Assembly (NCBI GenBank): GCA_036768485.1
Contig: JAVLUZ010000271.1
Coordinates: 2,896,309-2,960,308 of the forward strand
Direction: 5' to 3'
DNA length: 64,000 nt
Source: Mermis nigrescens
Taxonomy: Eukaryota; Nematoda; Enoplea; Mermithida; Mermithidae
The position numbers were made by a program, and so were the translations under genes. The notes below the pieces were generated by a model, which saw only the letters and a list, made by a program, of their open reading frames with translations, ran no database searches and was not told the DNA's origin. Below are positions 45,636 through 57,576 of this stretch, piece by piece; position 1 is the first letter of the stretch, and every line of letters begins with the position of its first letter.

Positions 45636-47165
45636 TCAGATTAAATGTTTTATATCATTGAATTTCAATTGCTTGAATACAATATCATATAGACATATTG
45701 TACTACAGTAAGATAAATTTTATCTTAAATTAATATAAAAATACATATAACAGAAAGTAGGGGATGCCCCTCCTGAAACATTTGAAGTCATTTAACCCCT
45801 TGCCCCTAAGCATCTTTTCTTCAAATTATGAGAAAGTTTTTGCGATTTTCACAGAGCGCCAATTTTAAGGAGGTGAATAAATATTTGTGAGGGGCGAACA
45901 TTGTCCTGATGCTGAAACTCCCCCATCCCCAAACCTCTGCTCCAACATCATGTACTGAGACCACCACCCTTCCAAAATTTTGGGCCATTATATGCACAAT
46001 TATATACCTGAATATTTGTCCATTGCAGTCTCTACTGCCGCAATAATTCTCGAACAATTTGAACGTGATATGAAAATAAGAAATCTCGATTAAAAATTAA
46101 GTTGAACTAATTTATATTCTTAAATCTCACCGTAAGCTGAAAAAATTATCAAAGATTTTAAACATCTCAAAAGAGTGGGGTTTGGCTTAGGCTTAGGCTA
46201 TATTTCTTGGAAAAAATTGAATTCTCGCTCTTTTTGGAAACACTTCCAAAATCTAAACAATTATAACAAATGTAAATACTTATGCAGTAAAAAGTGGGGT
46301 TAGGCTTAGGCTTGATCCCTCAATTCTCGGAAAAAAATGAATTCTTGCCTGTTTCTGGAAAATGTTGAAAAATTGTGACAATCTGGATGAATTATTCAAG
46401 ACTTTAACCATCAAGATAAGCCTGTTTTATAATGCAGTACATAATCGAGCTTGCAAATGAAAAACCCACATTCAAGTACTTTTTAGAAAGTTTATGAAAT
46501 ACCTAGATAGATTCCAAGTTGAAAAAACAAAAGTTTAAAAAGCCAATACTCAAAAAACTTGTACACTGAGGTAACATAGGGACATATTCGCCGAAAATTC
46601 TAGAATCCTCTTAATAAGAAAATAATTTGCTTTTGGAAACTCTCAGAAGATTGCCTAGTTTAATTAACTGACCTAATGACAAAAAACCAAAATCATAAAT
46701 TTTAACTTTGCCATTTCAGCTTTCTTCCCTCTCAAAATTTAGGCCAAGCGCTTTGCTAAGTATAAAAAATCCCATAAAGACAAAAAATCACTTTTGGAAA
46801 CTTTCAGGAGATCACCTAAATTCATTATTTGTCATTAGTGGTGAATAATCCAAAGTTTGGGAATTCATGATGTAATTGATGGAAAGCAGGGCTGCGCCCT
46901 GCTTTCCTTGAATTCTACTTATGTTCCGGCCATAAGAAATGGTTTCTATTCTGTTCACTATTGCACATTTTGTTCAAAGCTTTCCTTGAAGCCAGCAATT
47001 CGAAAAAAATTAAGAAACCTTGTAATTCATAGAAATTCATGAAACTCAATAAAATGGAATCCAGCATGGCCTACAAATTCATTCATAGGACATGTTGTTC
47101 CTTTTGGAGTACCAAGAGCTCCATGTTACCCATTTAGGGAAAGCATTATATTGCTGCTTCCATTT
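44991..47165 (-). mobile_element. Truncated Helitron 5' copy, inverted
   Basis: Reverse-complement partner of 14914-17632. It starts at 47165 within TGGAAGCAGCAATATAATGC and loses homology after GTGTGCGCGACTTTGCT at 44991. Its noncoding leader contains two copies of a GGTTAGGCTTAGGCTT-like block (46185 and 46300). Confidence 0.65.
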
Positions 47166-47546
47166 CCGGCTTTTACCAACTTTTCCATTTTCCATTTCCG
47201 GCTTTTACCCGACACTAATATTTTTTTATATACGTTGACTGTCAGGAAACAATTTATTATTATTTTTCCTTGATAATATATTTTGCTACCTAAATTTTTG
47301 CCTACATTTGCCTTAATTCTGCACGTATTACGCTGCTTAGGCTTACTCTTACAAATTTTTCTACCTCACGTTGGTTACCTCTTACCTTGAGTAAGCAAGT
47401 AGTATAAATGTGAAAAACCTCCTTCTTACGGAGTCAGTTTCGAAAAATTTTTTGCACGATTTTGACATAGCCGAATTTTTGTTACCCAACGTTATATTTT
47501 CGAACATTTATTTTGCCTTGAAATGGGTGGTAAGGAAATCTTGTGA

Positions 47547-48290
47547 ATGCCTCCTGGGAAGAAAACACCTTTGATCCCATCATGCTCAATCTGCCAATCG
47601 CAAAACAAACATTCCGATTCAATTTCAAACATTAATAATGATAAATCACCCACTTTGTTAAATTTATTACCCGTTTTGCCTTCTGACGACAATTCTATAG
47701 CCGGTAATGATCGGACTAACATTAATCATTTTGCTAATGCCATAGGCGATAATTCATCAGCCAATACGATCATAAATAATGATCAAATTCTTAACACGTC
47801 AAATAATCCAGAAACTGGTTCCGGCCCACGTACTTTAGCCTCCAATGTAGAGTGCAGTAATAGCCTAAGCCTGAATGCCAAAAAATAATTGTGCCGAATC
47901 TACCATTACTAATGAAGTTCTTTTGGAAACGCTTTGGTCTATTAGTCTCCAATTCTCTCATCTTTCTTTGCACGTTAATTAAGATGAGCACAAAAATTTG
48001 GAAGAAATGCATAAACTTTGAGCAGAATTGAGTAAACTACTTAAGCCACAATCAGTTTCTGAACGCATCAAAATTAATCCATCGCAGTGCGAAAATATTC
48101 CTATTGATAGGTAAAATTTTGCTAATTCTTATTTGCAGCATAATAATCATTCTGATTGCGTGCAACACGCATCTTCAACGTTACCATCTAACCATCATCA
48201 CTCGATTTCTCGAACTTTTGTTTGAATATTGTTTTGCAACAGTTGCAGAATTTTGCTAATATGGAACATTTGCTTATGGTCGCAAATCCG
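47547..48290 (+). pseudogene. Gag-like N-terminal remnant of an LTR retroelement
   Basis: A 113-codon frame (MPPGKKTPLIPSCSICQSQN start; Asn/Ser-rich) is followed, after a shift near 47880, by a helical polar stretch (TITNEVLLETLWSISLQF) and further stops. No zinc knuckle or capsid motif is visible, so gag identity rests on its position before integrase sequence. Protease, reverse transcriptase and most of integrase are absent between here and 48314, so a large internal deletion has occurred. Confidence 0.4.
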
Positions 48291-48313
48291 CATTTCCAAT
48301 TGATTTTTTACTT

Positions 48314-48962
48314 TTGAACAATATGACAATAAACCCAAATTTACCTCCTATAGCGGAAAAATATATTGCAGATTTAAAACTTACTTTGCAAGATTTGCAC
48401 AAAATCGCAATTAAAAATTTATCGCAAGCGCAAAAACAGCAAAAATTGCAATACTATAAAGCCATTACCGAAAAAGATTTTGCCGAGTTTGATATCGTTT
48501 ATCTTGATGATACTGTGATTGTGATTGTGATTCAGCTGTGATTCAGCTGTGATTTATTGTGATTCAGTGATTTTGTGATTCTGTGATTCAGCCCAAAATT
48601 GGTAAACTTTTGCCTAAGCGTGTAGGTCCCTACAGGATTGTTGGTCAGCCAACCCCTGAAACCGCACACATTGTGTTTATAATCCATTAATTACGCATAT
48701 AGTCCATCGTAATAGACTTTTGCTGGAGCCAAATTTACCATACTCCGATTTCATTGCCAAAAAGCATGCTTACGTACCCGGTGATTTTGTTTAGGTAAAC
48801 CTACCGCGCCACCTGGTTGCTCCCATTGTTATTATTAATTTTTTGGACTTACCCGGTCAGGAGCAAAAGTTAGGGGATTGTGCGCCAATTTGTTTTTTAA
48901 ATGGTTCTAAAACTGTTCATGCTGTACCGTTATCTGACATTTCACCTTTTGTATACCCATGA
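48314..48962 (+). pseudogene. Integrase C-terminal region, Ty3/gypsy-like
   Basis: The frame begins with a helical part (LHKIAIKNLSQAQKQQK) ending in DFAEFDIVYLDD, the usual segment before the integrase C-terminal fold. A GTGATT-rich tandem repeat (48520-48590) interrupts it. The frame then resumes with LPKRVGPYRIVGQP, a GPY/F-type motif of gypsy and retroviral integrases, and a later HRNRLLLEPN-like piece after a one-base shift. The last codons end in TGA overlapping the next ATG (ATGA at 48959-48962). Confidence 0.6.
48520..48590 (+). repeat. GTGATTCAG-type short tandem repeat inside integrase
   Basis: Repeats of GTGATT with CAG or TTGT spacers, inserted between the YLDD and PKRVGPY parts of the integrase tail. 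Confidence 0.7.
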
Positions 48963-51900
48963 CTGAGCAAGTTGCTGGCAACAAAGAGCACCTTGTGGAC
49001 CCAGCTGGTCAACAATTTTTATTCAACGGACGCGACCCCATTAATTTGATTGAATTTTGTACGGCAATGGTGGAAGCAGCTGCTACTAAGCAGTTAAGCT
49101 CCCTTAATCCATTGCCAGAGAACAAAAATTTGTGCTTAAATTATTTTGCTGGACACGGTACTTGTTGAGAAAATGACTTGGCCGCCTCAAACCATAAAAA
49201 GCGCATTGACGGCAAAGAACGTTGGTGTAGCGACACTTTTTGTCGACCACCGTTAAAATCGTCATTTGTGCCCATTGGAGCAGTCGGCAAAATGATGCTC
49301 ATTAAGAGTGAACAGGACTCATTTAATGCGATACTTGTTCTATTACGCCTGGAAAATTTGATTAAAAATCGCTTATATTTGGGCTACAGTTCTGAATTTG
49401 TGAACGATTGTTGTTTTATGGCATTATGGCATTTTGTGATCAGGAAATTTGTTCTAAACAATTTTCGCCAACTTACCAGGATATGAATTGACCATTTGTC
49501 TGTTATATACAGCTTGCGAACCTGCAAGGCCATATTTTTGTTTGGGACATTCTGTGTTTCCCAAAACCGCCTTTTGGATTGCATCAGTTGCTAGCAACAT
49601 TCCTAGTGCATGTAAGGCTAGTATGCCATGATTTGAAAAACGATTGTCTCGCTTATTTCCACGTTTATGGGCCACCTTACGATAAAATTTGTGATATTTC
49701 TGAAATCAAATTACGCCAAAATGCTTATTCCCAAAGCCCGTTCCGTGCAAAATTTTATGACATGTTAGCTATGGCCAACGATTTTGCCAGAGTACATACA
49801 ATTGTGGCTGATTCGCATCATTTAAAGCAGCTGGCAGAATTTTTCTTTGACATGTACGTTGACCCGGACCAGCCAAATTGTTACGGTCAGGTGTGGAGTT
49901 TACTGCTCACTAGAGCGCTGGAGCAATATTTAGCTCTCAATCCTTTGATTACAATCAATGTATATATATTCTTATAGCCAATAATACTGATAAAAATTGT
50001 ATCACGCCGCATGGTACGCTGATTCCCCTATCATTTAAGGAGGATGAATCAACCGTTAAGCAAGCGCCAAACAAGAAGAAAAATATTATTCTGTTGACAA
50101 GCGTGCTGTCAAATTTGCAGCCGACGTCAAAAAACAAGAAAGACAGACAATTGAGCGCCAATTACGTGGAAATTTTGTCTGATGAAGAAGAAGTTATGAT
50201 CGAAGATGTTTATCCAACATTTTCATTGTCTAGTTTGGCACAGTCAGCTATTGTTATAATGGCCAATGCCGCGGCAACTTTTTTGTCACTACGTCAATGC
50301 CAGACTTATTTCAATCCGCGTCGCAAGGCCCATTTCTTCTGCTGCCAAAGTTTCAGGTTGCTACCAGCTCTTTGCTGAGTGCGGCCATAACTTCGTCTTC
50401 AGAAACCGTGATCGTTTCTACTGCAACGCGTTTGCCGCCCACTATTTCGCAATTTACACCGCCGGCAGTCACTTTGATGCCGACAATTGAGCTGCAGCGT
50501 TATGCAAACATTGCCAATTCTTCCATCTGATGATGTGCCAATTCCTATGCATATGGTGAACGGTTGTTCTACGGTCATTCTGCCGCCATTAGCAGAAGCA
50601 AATTTACCGCCAGCAGACGGCTCAGATATGAGTGTTGTTTATTCTACCACGCCGTCTGACGCAGAATCGTTGCGTAGAGTGAATGTAGATGCTATTTTAG
50701 ATGCATTGCGCATTCCAAACATAACGCCATCTTTGTCGACCATGCCGCAGTCCGTTGCCACCGTGATCAAAAATTTACCAGCTCCTTTATTGGTACAGCA
50801 GCAAAATGCAATTTCCTTTGTTACGTATTTTTACCAGTTGGGCAAAAATCTGAGTCACGGCGACCTGCCCTATTATTTATCCATCAATAATTTGCACTTG
50901 ACTTGGCCATGAGCATGGTACTGCAGTATATAACAAACTGTTGAACATTCTGCAACGATATTATAACAATTTGTATGCCACTCATTTGCATAATTTGCCC
51001 ATTCCAACCGTGCCACAGCACCCGCTTGCAATTTCAGCTGTCACGTCAGTTGCAATCAAGGCTGAGCAACAATTGCCACTGAGATTTATCATGCAACCGA
51101 GTGTATTCCAACGTGTATTCCATCCGGACCCATATTTTGCCCAAAATCGTTTCTTTATTACAACCAGAATTATGTTATATGAATTTCTGTTGAAATTTGT
51201 TGTGAATCATCTGATGCTTGAGATGCCACACAAAATGTCACTTGATCCAGCTTGCAATATTCTTAGCAAGGCATTGCTGCATTGCATTCAACTTGCGCCA
51301 GACCATATGGTGCCACTTTTTATTATGATGTGTCAAATGTTTGACATTTTCGAAAATTTTGGTGGATTTCAAAGTGATTACGATACGACGTTCCATTGTT
51401 TGCTGATATTTTTGTCGCCATACTTTATGCGAGCAAAAGTATTACTCAAATTTTTGGATCGTTGATGCCATTACTTCACAGCCTTGTATAACAACCCGGC
51501 AATTGCCTGGCATATGATTAAACACTTAAGCCGCATGATTCACATTGCATTTATTGGTCCATGTTTTACCAAATTCCTGATCAAAGCCTTTCCAGAATCT
51601 CCTGAATCGGCCAAAAACATTGACAAGCCGGAAGAATTGCATCACCGTATTAGAGCCGTGTGAATGGCATCCAATCCGCAAATCATTGTGCTGTTTCATT
51701 TTGAACATTATTGTAACCGTCAGAAATTGACATATTATTTGCACACAAAATTGCAAGACGATTTAGCTAAAACTTGAAAGGAATGGCAGAAAATTTGGGC
51801 CAATACTGATGTTACAACCCAAAAACTTGACACCTCTTTGCAGGATCCACAAGGATCTACGGCGAAATTAGGCAGGCGTGTGATTGATTTGAAAATTGAT

Positions 51901-52655
51901 GCACAAATCAAAATTCGCAAAGCGCGGAAAATGATTGCGGGGGAGCCAGCCCTGTGTTGCCGTCTTGTGTGATGCTTTCCCATTGCCCTGGATTGTTGAC
52001 TGTTTTGTCTTCAGTTTGCCGTGATTCCAACAAAGAATATAACCCAAAAATTAACAACTTCTTTGAGGCCGAAATGTCACATGCCATGCATTGTCTTAAG
52101 AATTTTGAGACAGAGCATTTTAAACGCCTACAAAAAATGGATTCGCGATTTGATCGAGGATCAGGCTATCACCAATTTGATGAAGGGCAACTAGCATCGC
52201 ATCCATTGAGGCATTTGCATACTTACACTATTTCTAGTCACGTCTCTCATGAGCGTCAGCAGTAGACATGTGTTTTTTATCCAATGACGCAGCCAAACTG
52301 TGACACGTTCGTTGATTGTTCGCAGTCTCGCCTGGGTCAATTGTAATCATGACCCACAACGCAACCATCATTGTTGCTGCCGCGTTGTTTGTATGGCTTC
52401 TCCACCAACCAATACAAGTTGCCGCCACAACCATTGCCACATTCTCTCAATGATTCAGACAACAATGATGCGCCCGTTGACCCGCATTGCGACTCCCATT
52501 GTCAATTGCAACCGAGGGTCATTACACCATCTAGGGATTGCTCAACCATGTGTCGCGACCCTGAATCTGATCGCGAGTCCGATGCATTGGGTCGCCAGCT
52601 GGAGCATCACTCCCACTTTTATTTGTCCAAACCCAGTTTGTTGGATCGATATTAG
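48959..52655 (+). pseudogene. Long third frame downstream of integrase, function unknown
   Basis: Starts at ATG 48959, overlapping the integrase stop by four bases, and can be followed, with a few shifts (near 49570, 50290, 50500, 50930 and 51960), to a Ser/Asp/Pro-rich end at 52655, roughly 1,200 codons. Early part FNGRDPINLIEFCTAMVEAA; middle EILSDEEEVMIEDVYP (acidic) and Pro/Thr-rich TRLPPTISQFTPPA; later LRFIMQPSVFQRVFHPDPYF and a Lys-rich helical stretch near 51900. The in-frame stops at 49166, 49484, 51463, 51661 and 51775 are all TGA, fitting CGA to TGA decay at methylated CpG. It sits where env would be, but I see no signal peptide or fusion motif and assign no function. Confidence 0.45.
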
Positions 52656-54720
52656 ACTTTGAAGCTCAAAGCTATTAAGCTCTGCAATTGTCGTTCTATT
52701 GACCAGCAGTTTGTTGTCACCGGATGTCACTTTACCTGGTTCTTTCTTGCATTGTTATTTTTCTTGTTTTTTATTTTTTGCATTGTATTATCATTGTAAT
52801 TTTTCTCAATTTTGGTGCTATTTTGCTCAACAGTATCCAGTCATAATTACAGGTATGCTTTGATTTTTGCTCGTGTATAACATTTCTCGTTTTTATCTTA
52901 CCTTGTCTTAATCTTTTTTGTCAGTGCTCTTCATTTTTTCTTGATCTGACCATTGTGCCTAATGATCTTGTGTTTTAAAATTTTAATTGCTCAGTATCAA
53001 AGTGGTACGGTTGTTGGTGTATCATAACTCTTAAACAAACAAGGGGAAACACCCCACCTATACTTTTTTATTTTCAATTTTTTACCCTCCGGGGATTGAA
53101 GGAGAGGTGCAATATCTTGCATAAATATGACAAGAAACACAAGCGCCGCTGCGCCCTAAAATCAAACAATCCGTATATTTGTTTGCTTGTCAAGTTGTAT
53201 TCTTATTTGGCGCGAATCATGGAGAAAAAATTCAATTGTATTGTGCTTAACTGTTAATGGCGAAATAATGACTTTAGATCAGCTCGCCTTACCCTTTAAT
53301 AAAAAAATCTGGCTGCGATTTCATTACTCCCATTTATTTATGTTGAGGCGCAACCATCCACTGTCAGTATTGGAAAATTTGACACTTCATCTCAAATTTT
53401 TTCCGAAAACGTGGAAGAGTGTAAGTACGACAGTTATACGGTACAAACTTTATTCGAACATTTTATTATTTATATCGCCAAAGCCAGTTGACTAGGGCGT
53501 TTTACCACATTGGATTATCATAACTATTCGAGTAGACATCCTAGTGATGTGCTAGCTCGAGGTTATGCCTTCAGCTCTCATTTTATCCCAATTTTCAATT
53601 CGAAATCCTTTTAGGTACTTGTCCGGTAAAGCAGAGTTACATATATGTTAACATCAGTAATTTACTTATTTGAATTTACCGCTGTAGTTACCTTGATCAT
53701 ATGACTCGGTAAACAGTGATCTTACCCGTTGTTTAATTGTTTAGGATGATGAATAAATCATCATCTACTGTAACTATTTGTATGTAGGTAATTAGTCAGT
53801 CAGTGTTGTTGGCGGTTGTGTGCATTTCCGAGTTGGAGCGTCTTTTGCTTTTATTTGTATTAGCCGGCTTGTAGCCGCGCCGTTGTTTATTTTTTGTTAT
53901 TAAAATTGGAGAAAATTACTTCCCAGTGATAGGGTACATCATGGGAAGGTTGAGCCCCGCCACAATGATAAAAATATTATTTTATCTCGACCGACTTGGA
54001 AAGGTAAACATTGTTTGGTCTTATCTTCTATTCATTTTTGGAAATTCTCTTTTCATTTCCTCAACCCAAAAACTAGATAAAAACTCATTTAATCTATATG
54101 ATGACTGTCCAGTTAAGAGCTCATTAGTGTTGTTTTCAAATTTTAGAATGCTACACAAATTAGGACACCAAAAACATTTTGGGACAGCTTAACCCTTGAA
54201 AATAAGTTCAATAATCAACTTGAGCTGGGTTGAGATAGGCCAACTGGCCTTGCGAGCATACTGGGAATAGGTAGGTACTACACCTAGGATTTAGGGCGTA
54301 GCTGCTAAGACTCCCGACGAAAGGCAGGCAGCACAATAGGACTAAGGGAGTTGAGGCTGTAAGTCGTTGATTGCCGTTGAGTTCAAAGTCGCTATACACA
54401 CTCAAGGAACCTGACCAGCGCTAAGAGCAGCCTAGGTACCTAAGTGGATCCCATAGGAAAATACACCCCATGCCCGTATTGCTTTAGTAAACACAGACCG
54501 GCTCTGTATTTACAACATGCCTCTCCGCAACTGTTAATGCAGTGCCCGGTGCCAGGACAAAGACCTGGGCACATATCAGCACCATATTTTTGTTTGTTTT
54601 TGGACTTTTTGTTATCAAAACTAGACCACCTTGTTTTAACTACCCACCGGCACTTGCTCTTTCCAGGGAGATCCAGCAGGCAGGCGAGAACAAAACAAAA
54701 AGTGACCATGACCATCATGT
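52656..54720. other. No recognised gene; possible 3' LTR region
   Basis: The purine-rich GATTGAAGGAGAGG (53096-53109) followed by TGCAATATC could be a polypurine tract and LTR start for the element above. I found no matching 5' LTR upstream of 47547, so this is unproven. The remainder is AT-rich. Confidence 0.3.
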
Positions 54721-54890
54721 AAACTAAATAAGATGACGTCTTGTCCGGTCACACTGTTTTTCAGACAGGTACCGGACAGAGGAGTGAAATAGACAAAAAC
54801 TAACTAAATAAAATGACTCTTGTCCGGTCACACCATTTTTTGGACGGGTACCAGCCAGAAGAACGAAATAAAAAAAACGACGGTCAGAGG
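54721..54890 (+). repeat. Two tandem copies of a ~79 bp unit
   Basis: Each copy reads AACTAAATAA(G/A)ATGAC, then CTTGTCCGGTCACAC, a T run and a GGTACC block. In the first copy GTCCGG and CCGGAC can pair. No coding capacity. Confidence 0.65.
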
Positions 54891-54942
54891 GTTAAATAAT
54901 AAAATAAGGCATGGGGATAAGCAAAATACAAGCAGAAAAGGA

Positions 54943-55675
54943 CTAAAAGCCATAGGGCACTGTTGAATAATCAGACTGTACAATGCATTTATTATAAACA
55001 ACTTTGTACTTTTTTGATGCATCTTCTGTCACAATAGTGTGGTCAGGCAAACGTCGAATTTGAGGAAAATATACAACTTTTTTGACGACGTTATTCTGCT
55101 GAATGTACATTTTGACCATTTTCAATAATGAGTGAAAATTAATTTTTGTGGCAGATACTGATGATAATGTGAAACCACACATTTTTATATGGTAATAAAA
55201 TTTACTATCTTTTGCTGAGCGTACTTTGTATGCGTAGTTTTTTGGGCCTCCACTAACGAACTCTTCAATATAAGAGCCTTCACCAGATTTTTTCAATTCG
55301 TTCATCATATTTCCTAAATATGACCCTAGAGGCACTTGATATTCGTCTTTTCCTAGTGTGCTTTTAAATATGACACTATATGTGTCAAAATATAATACAC
55401 GCTCACCTATTTTTTTCTAAATGCTTATACAATCTGAGTCGCGCTTGTGATGTTGTGTAAGCCGCGAGCACCGGGCTCGTATTTCCCACCAGATCCGCAA
55501 ATTTGTCTTCCTTTGCATGTGTAACAGACAATTAATTTTCATTGATTGCGTTAATGGAGTAAATTATATTTGAAGGGTCGAAAATTAAATCAAAGTATGG
55601 GGCTGGATCAGTAAAAAACGAAACTTTTGACATTTGTCCGAATATACCCCAGTAGTATACCTTTTGCCCTAGACC
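54943..55675 (-). pseudogene. Protein-primed family B DNA polymerase, C-terminal part
   Basis: On the minus strand the fragment opens near the polymerase motif B region (YYWGIFGQMS), continues with FFTDPAPYFDLIFDPSN and VLAAYTTSQARLRLY, and ends with the family's GGPKNYAY block and C-terminus. A one-base excess in a run of seven A (55410-55416 on the plus strand) shifts the frame between LYKHLEK and GERVLYF. The catalytic motif C, normally DTDS, reads DTYS (55372-55386), so the second metal-binding aspartate is lost. The type matches Polinton/Maverick and adintovirus polymerases. It is cut on its N-terminal side by the M2 MITE at 55704. Confidence 0.8.
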
Positions 55676-55703
55676 CTTATCTTATAGCGTTGTAGTGTTA
55701 TAA

Positions 55704-56125
55704 CCCTACTTTTACCAAGCTCTAGATCCGTGATCTAGTTGCCTGTTTTTGCAGTTTACTGTAAGGCCATAAATTATTATGTGGCAAGCTTCTCAGTACC
55801 TTCTTTTTTTACTGCAACACATGTTTTATTGAGCAAAAGAAAACGTATTGACCTATATTTTATTAGAAAAGCTTGATTCCCTGATTTTATAACATGTGTT
55901 ACGCGTGTCGCAGATCAAATTTCTTACACATTTTTGAATGTTCTAATACGTTTTTTTTCAATTGATTTTCAGTTTTGTGCAAACTTAATGACATTTTTAA
56001 AATTCTCATGCTCTTAGCTACGAGAAATATGTATTCTTATTCATTTTTGTCATCTCCCCAATGACTAGATTTTTGATCTAGACCTTGATAATTCTAGGGT
56101 GTGTGACATCTTGGTAACAGGAGGG
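55704..56125 (-). mobile_element. 422 bp MITE, family M2 (copy 2), ATAA flanks
   Basis: Same length as copy 1 and nearly the same sequence, inverted. The ends are CCCTACTTTTACC and the complement of CCCTCCTGTTACC. It is flanked by ATAA on both sides (55700-55703 and 56126-56129) rather than TTAA. It lies at the edge of the polymerase C-terminal fragment. Confidence 0.75.
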
Positions 56126-56718
56126 ATAAGATGGGCGATGGCGTCAAAATCTGCTTCCTGAGAAAAAAGCCAGGGAGCAAAGGGCGGGACATGCCCAAGC
56201 ACGTCCACGGAGCCATCCGGGGTAAGCTGGGAGGGTCAGGGGGCGCCAATCATTGGGAGGGAGAGGAAATCTCTCTAGGGAGAATTTTCCCATGGAAAAA
56301 ATCTGAAGGGGGTTTACCTCGAGATCTAGTTGTCGGACTGGACTCAAATTTTCAGGGTAGGAGGTGAGACATGTCCGGACATGCCGGGCCTGTCTGGACC
56401 CGCCTGTGACACGGGGTGGGCAAATAAATTTTTGAAGCTACAGTAAGCGATGTTCCAAAACTAGTTGTACCAAATCACATACTTACATGAAGCAATGAAA
56501 ATAAGAGTAGGGTCCCACCTAAACATTCAGTGTAAAGTATTGATTGACTTTTTTAAATTTTCAATCGATTTTTCTAATTTCAGGCCGGATAAACGAAAAA
56601 AGGTAAGACTCGCTGCATATCAGGAGCCGTGTAGTGGCCAGCGGGCTTAAGCCACTCAATGGCGAACTAATGCCTAACTTGTTCTATTTATTATTCACTT
56701 TCTTTTGTTTCTTTTTTA
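56126..56718. other. GC-richer unexplained stretch
   Basis: 56131-56410 is unusually GC-rich for the window, with a 78-codon plus frame lacking known motifs and a perfect palindrome CATGTCCGGACATG near 56371-56384. It may be part of an unrecognised element. 56440-56718 is AT-rich noncoding. Confidence 0.3.
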
Positions 56719-57144
56719 TTACAATGACAAATTCTCGGTACAATTTATGATGTGATCTATTTCATCATCAACAATCTGTGCGTCGCTATAAATCCATTTT
56801 GCCTTGTATTCCGGCGTCATTCCTTCCCAAATGCAGTAGAACAGTCTCTCTTTGTAATTTGTCCAGGCTCGCTCTAGCGAAACCACAAAGTGCCAAAATC
56901 CGCGAATTTTTCTTTTTCCAGTCAAATTTCTGGCTTGACTGTATAATTCGGCATATATTCTCCATTGACCTCTGTGATGATGGATAAATCGGTTCCAAAA
57001 ATGTGTGGCTATGCGTACCAAGTCTTTGTTTTCATAAGTGTGAATGTATCCAAGCTGAGTGCAAAAAACAATAAAGGGCTCCATAACCGACTGCTCAGTG
57101 TAGAAAACTAATGAACAATGACCTCGTTTCCTGTTTTTTTCCAT
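56719..57144 (-). CDS. Compact unknown gene 2 of the polymerase element
   Basis: An intact 141-codon frame, starting MEKNRKRGHCSLVFYTEQ, rich in Trp, Tyr and Phe, basic at its N-terminus and acidic near the end. Its ATG directly follows the TAG of the upstream gene, with no gap, as in compact virus-like genomes. No signal peptide, membrane helix or known domain is visible. It lies on the same strand as the polymerase fragments and between them. Function unknown; a virion or accessory protein would be a guess. Confidence 0.5.
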   Translation of the reverse strand: MEKNRKRGHCSLVFYTEQSVMEPFIVFCTQLGYIHTYENKDLVRIATHFWNRFIHHHRGQWRIYAELYSQARNLTGKRKIRGFWHFVVSLERAWTNYKERLFYCIWEGMTPEYKAKWIYSDAQIVDDEIDHIINCTENLSL

Positions 57145-57466
57145 CTATATACTTTTTAAAAATGGGGCTTCACCACAATAGTAAATCGTAAAAATATGAT
57201 CGTCGATACGTTTTTCAAAGGAGTTTTCGTAATACTCTTTTGTTTCGTTGCTAAACTCGTGCCATAGGTTGCATAGTGCTTTCAAATCTTAACTCTCGAT
57301 GCATCTTTTCAGTTCATTAACGAAATACTTCTTTTATGCCTTTTTCTCTATACGCTTGTCTCATTTTTGGCCAAAAGTACCTCCCTAGTTTTTCTTTGTC
57401 TGCTCTACCGTACTTAACAAGTTGTAAAGAAATATGTTTGTAAATACTTTCTCCTTTAGATGCCAT
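57145..57466 (-). pseudogene. Compact unknown gene 1 of the polymerase element
   Basis: Begins at ATG 57466, 38 bases beyond a TATAAATA motif on the minus strand. The first 49 codons (start MASKGESIYKHISLQL) are charged and end at TAA 57317. Readable sequence continues in the next frame (after one further stop) to CGEAPFLKSI and a TAG at 57145, abutting gene 2. So it is a roughly 107-codon gene broken by one shift and one stop. No domain recognised. Confidence 0.45.
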
Positions 57467-57503
57467 TTTTTATAACGTGGTTTTTAAATACAATACTCAC
57501 TGA

Positions 57504-57528
57504 TATTTATAAACAAAGTCTATAAATA
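57504..57528. promoter_or_regulatory. Divergent TATA pair
   Basis: TATTTATAAAC and GTCTATAAATA face outward, separated by three bases, making a near-palindrome. The minus-facing TATAAATA is about 38 bases from the ATG of gene 1 (57466); the plus-facing one is about 48 bases from the ATG at 57577. The same GTCTATAAATA motif precedes the polymerase gene at 60160. Confidence 0.6.
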
Positions 57529-57576
57529 CTAGTAATCTTGGGTTGATTAAACTTATGTTTCTCTTATATCAAAAAA

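Noticed and set aside
47130..47546. 5' LTR of the gypsy-like element
   Set aside because: I could not match this stretch to the presumed 3' LTR region after 53096 and found no TG...CA border or PBS.
48959..52655. Alternative genetic code (TGA as an amino acid)
   Set aside because: Other coding regions in the window (helicase, Rep) use standard stops, and the element has frameshifts, so decay at CpG is the simpler reading.
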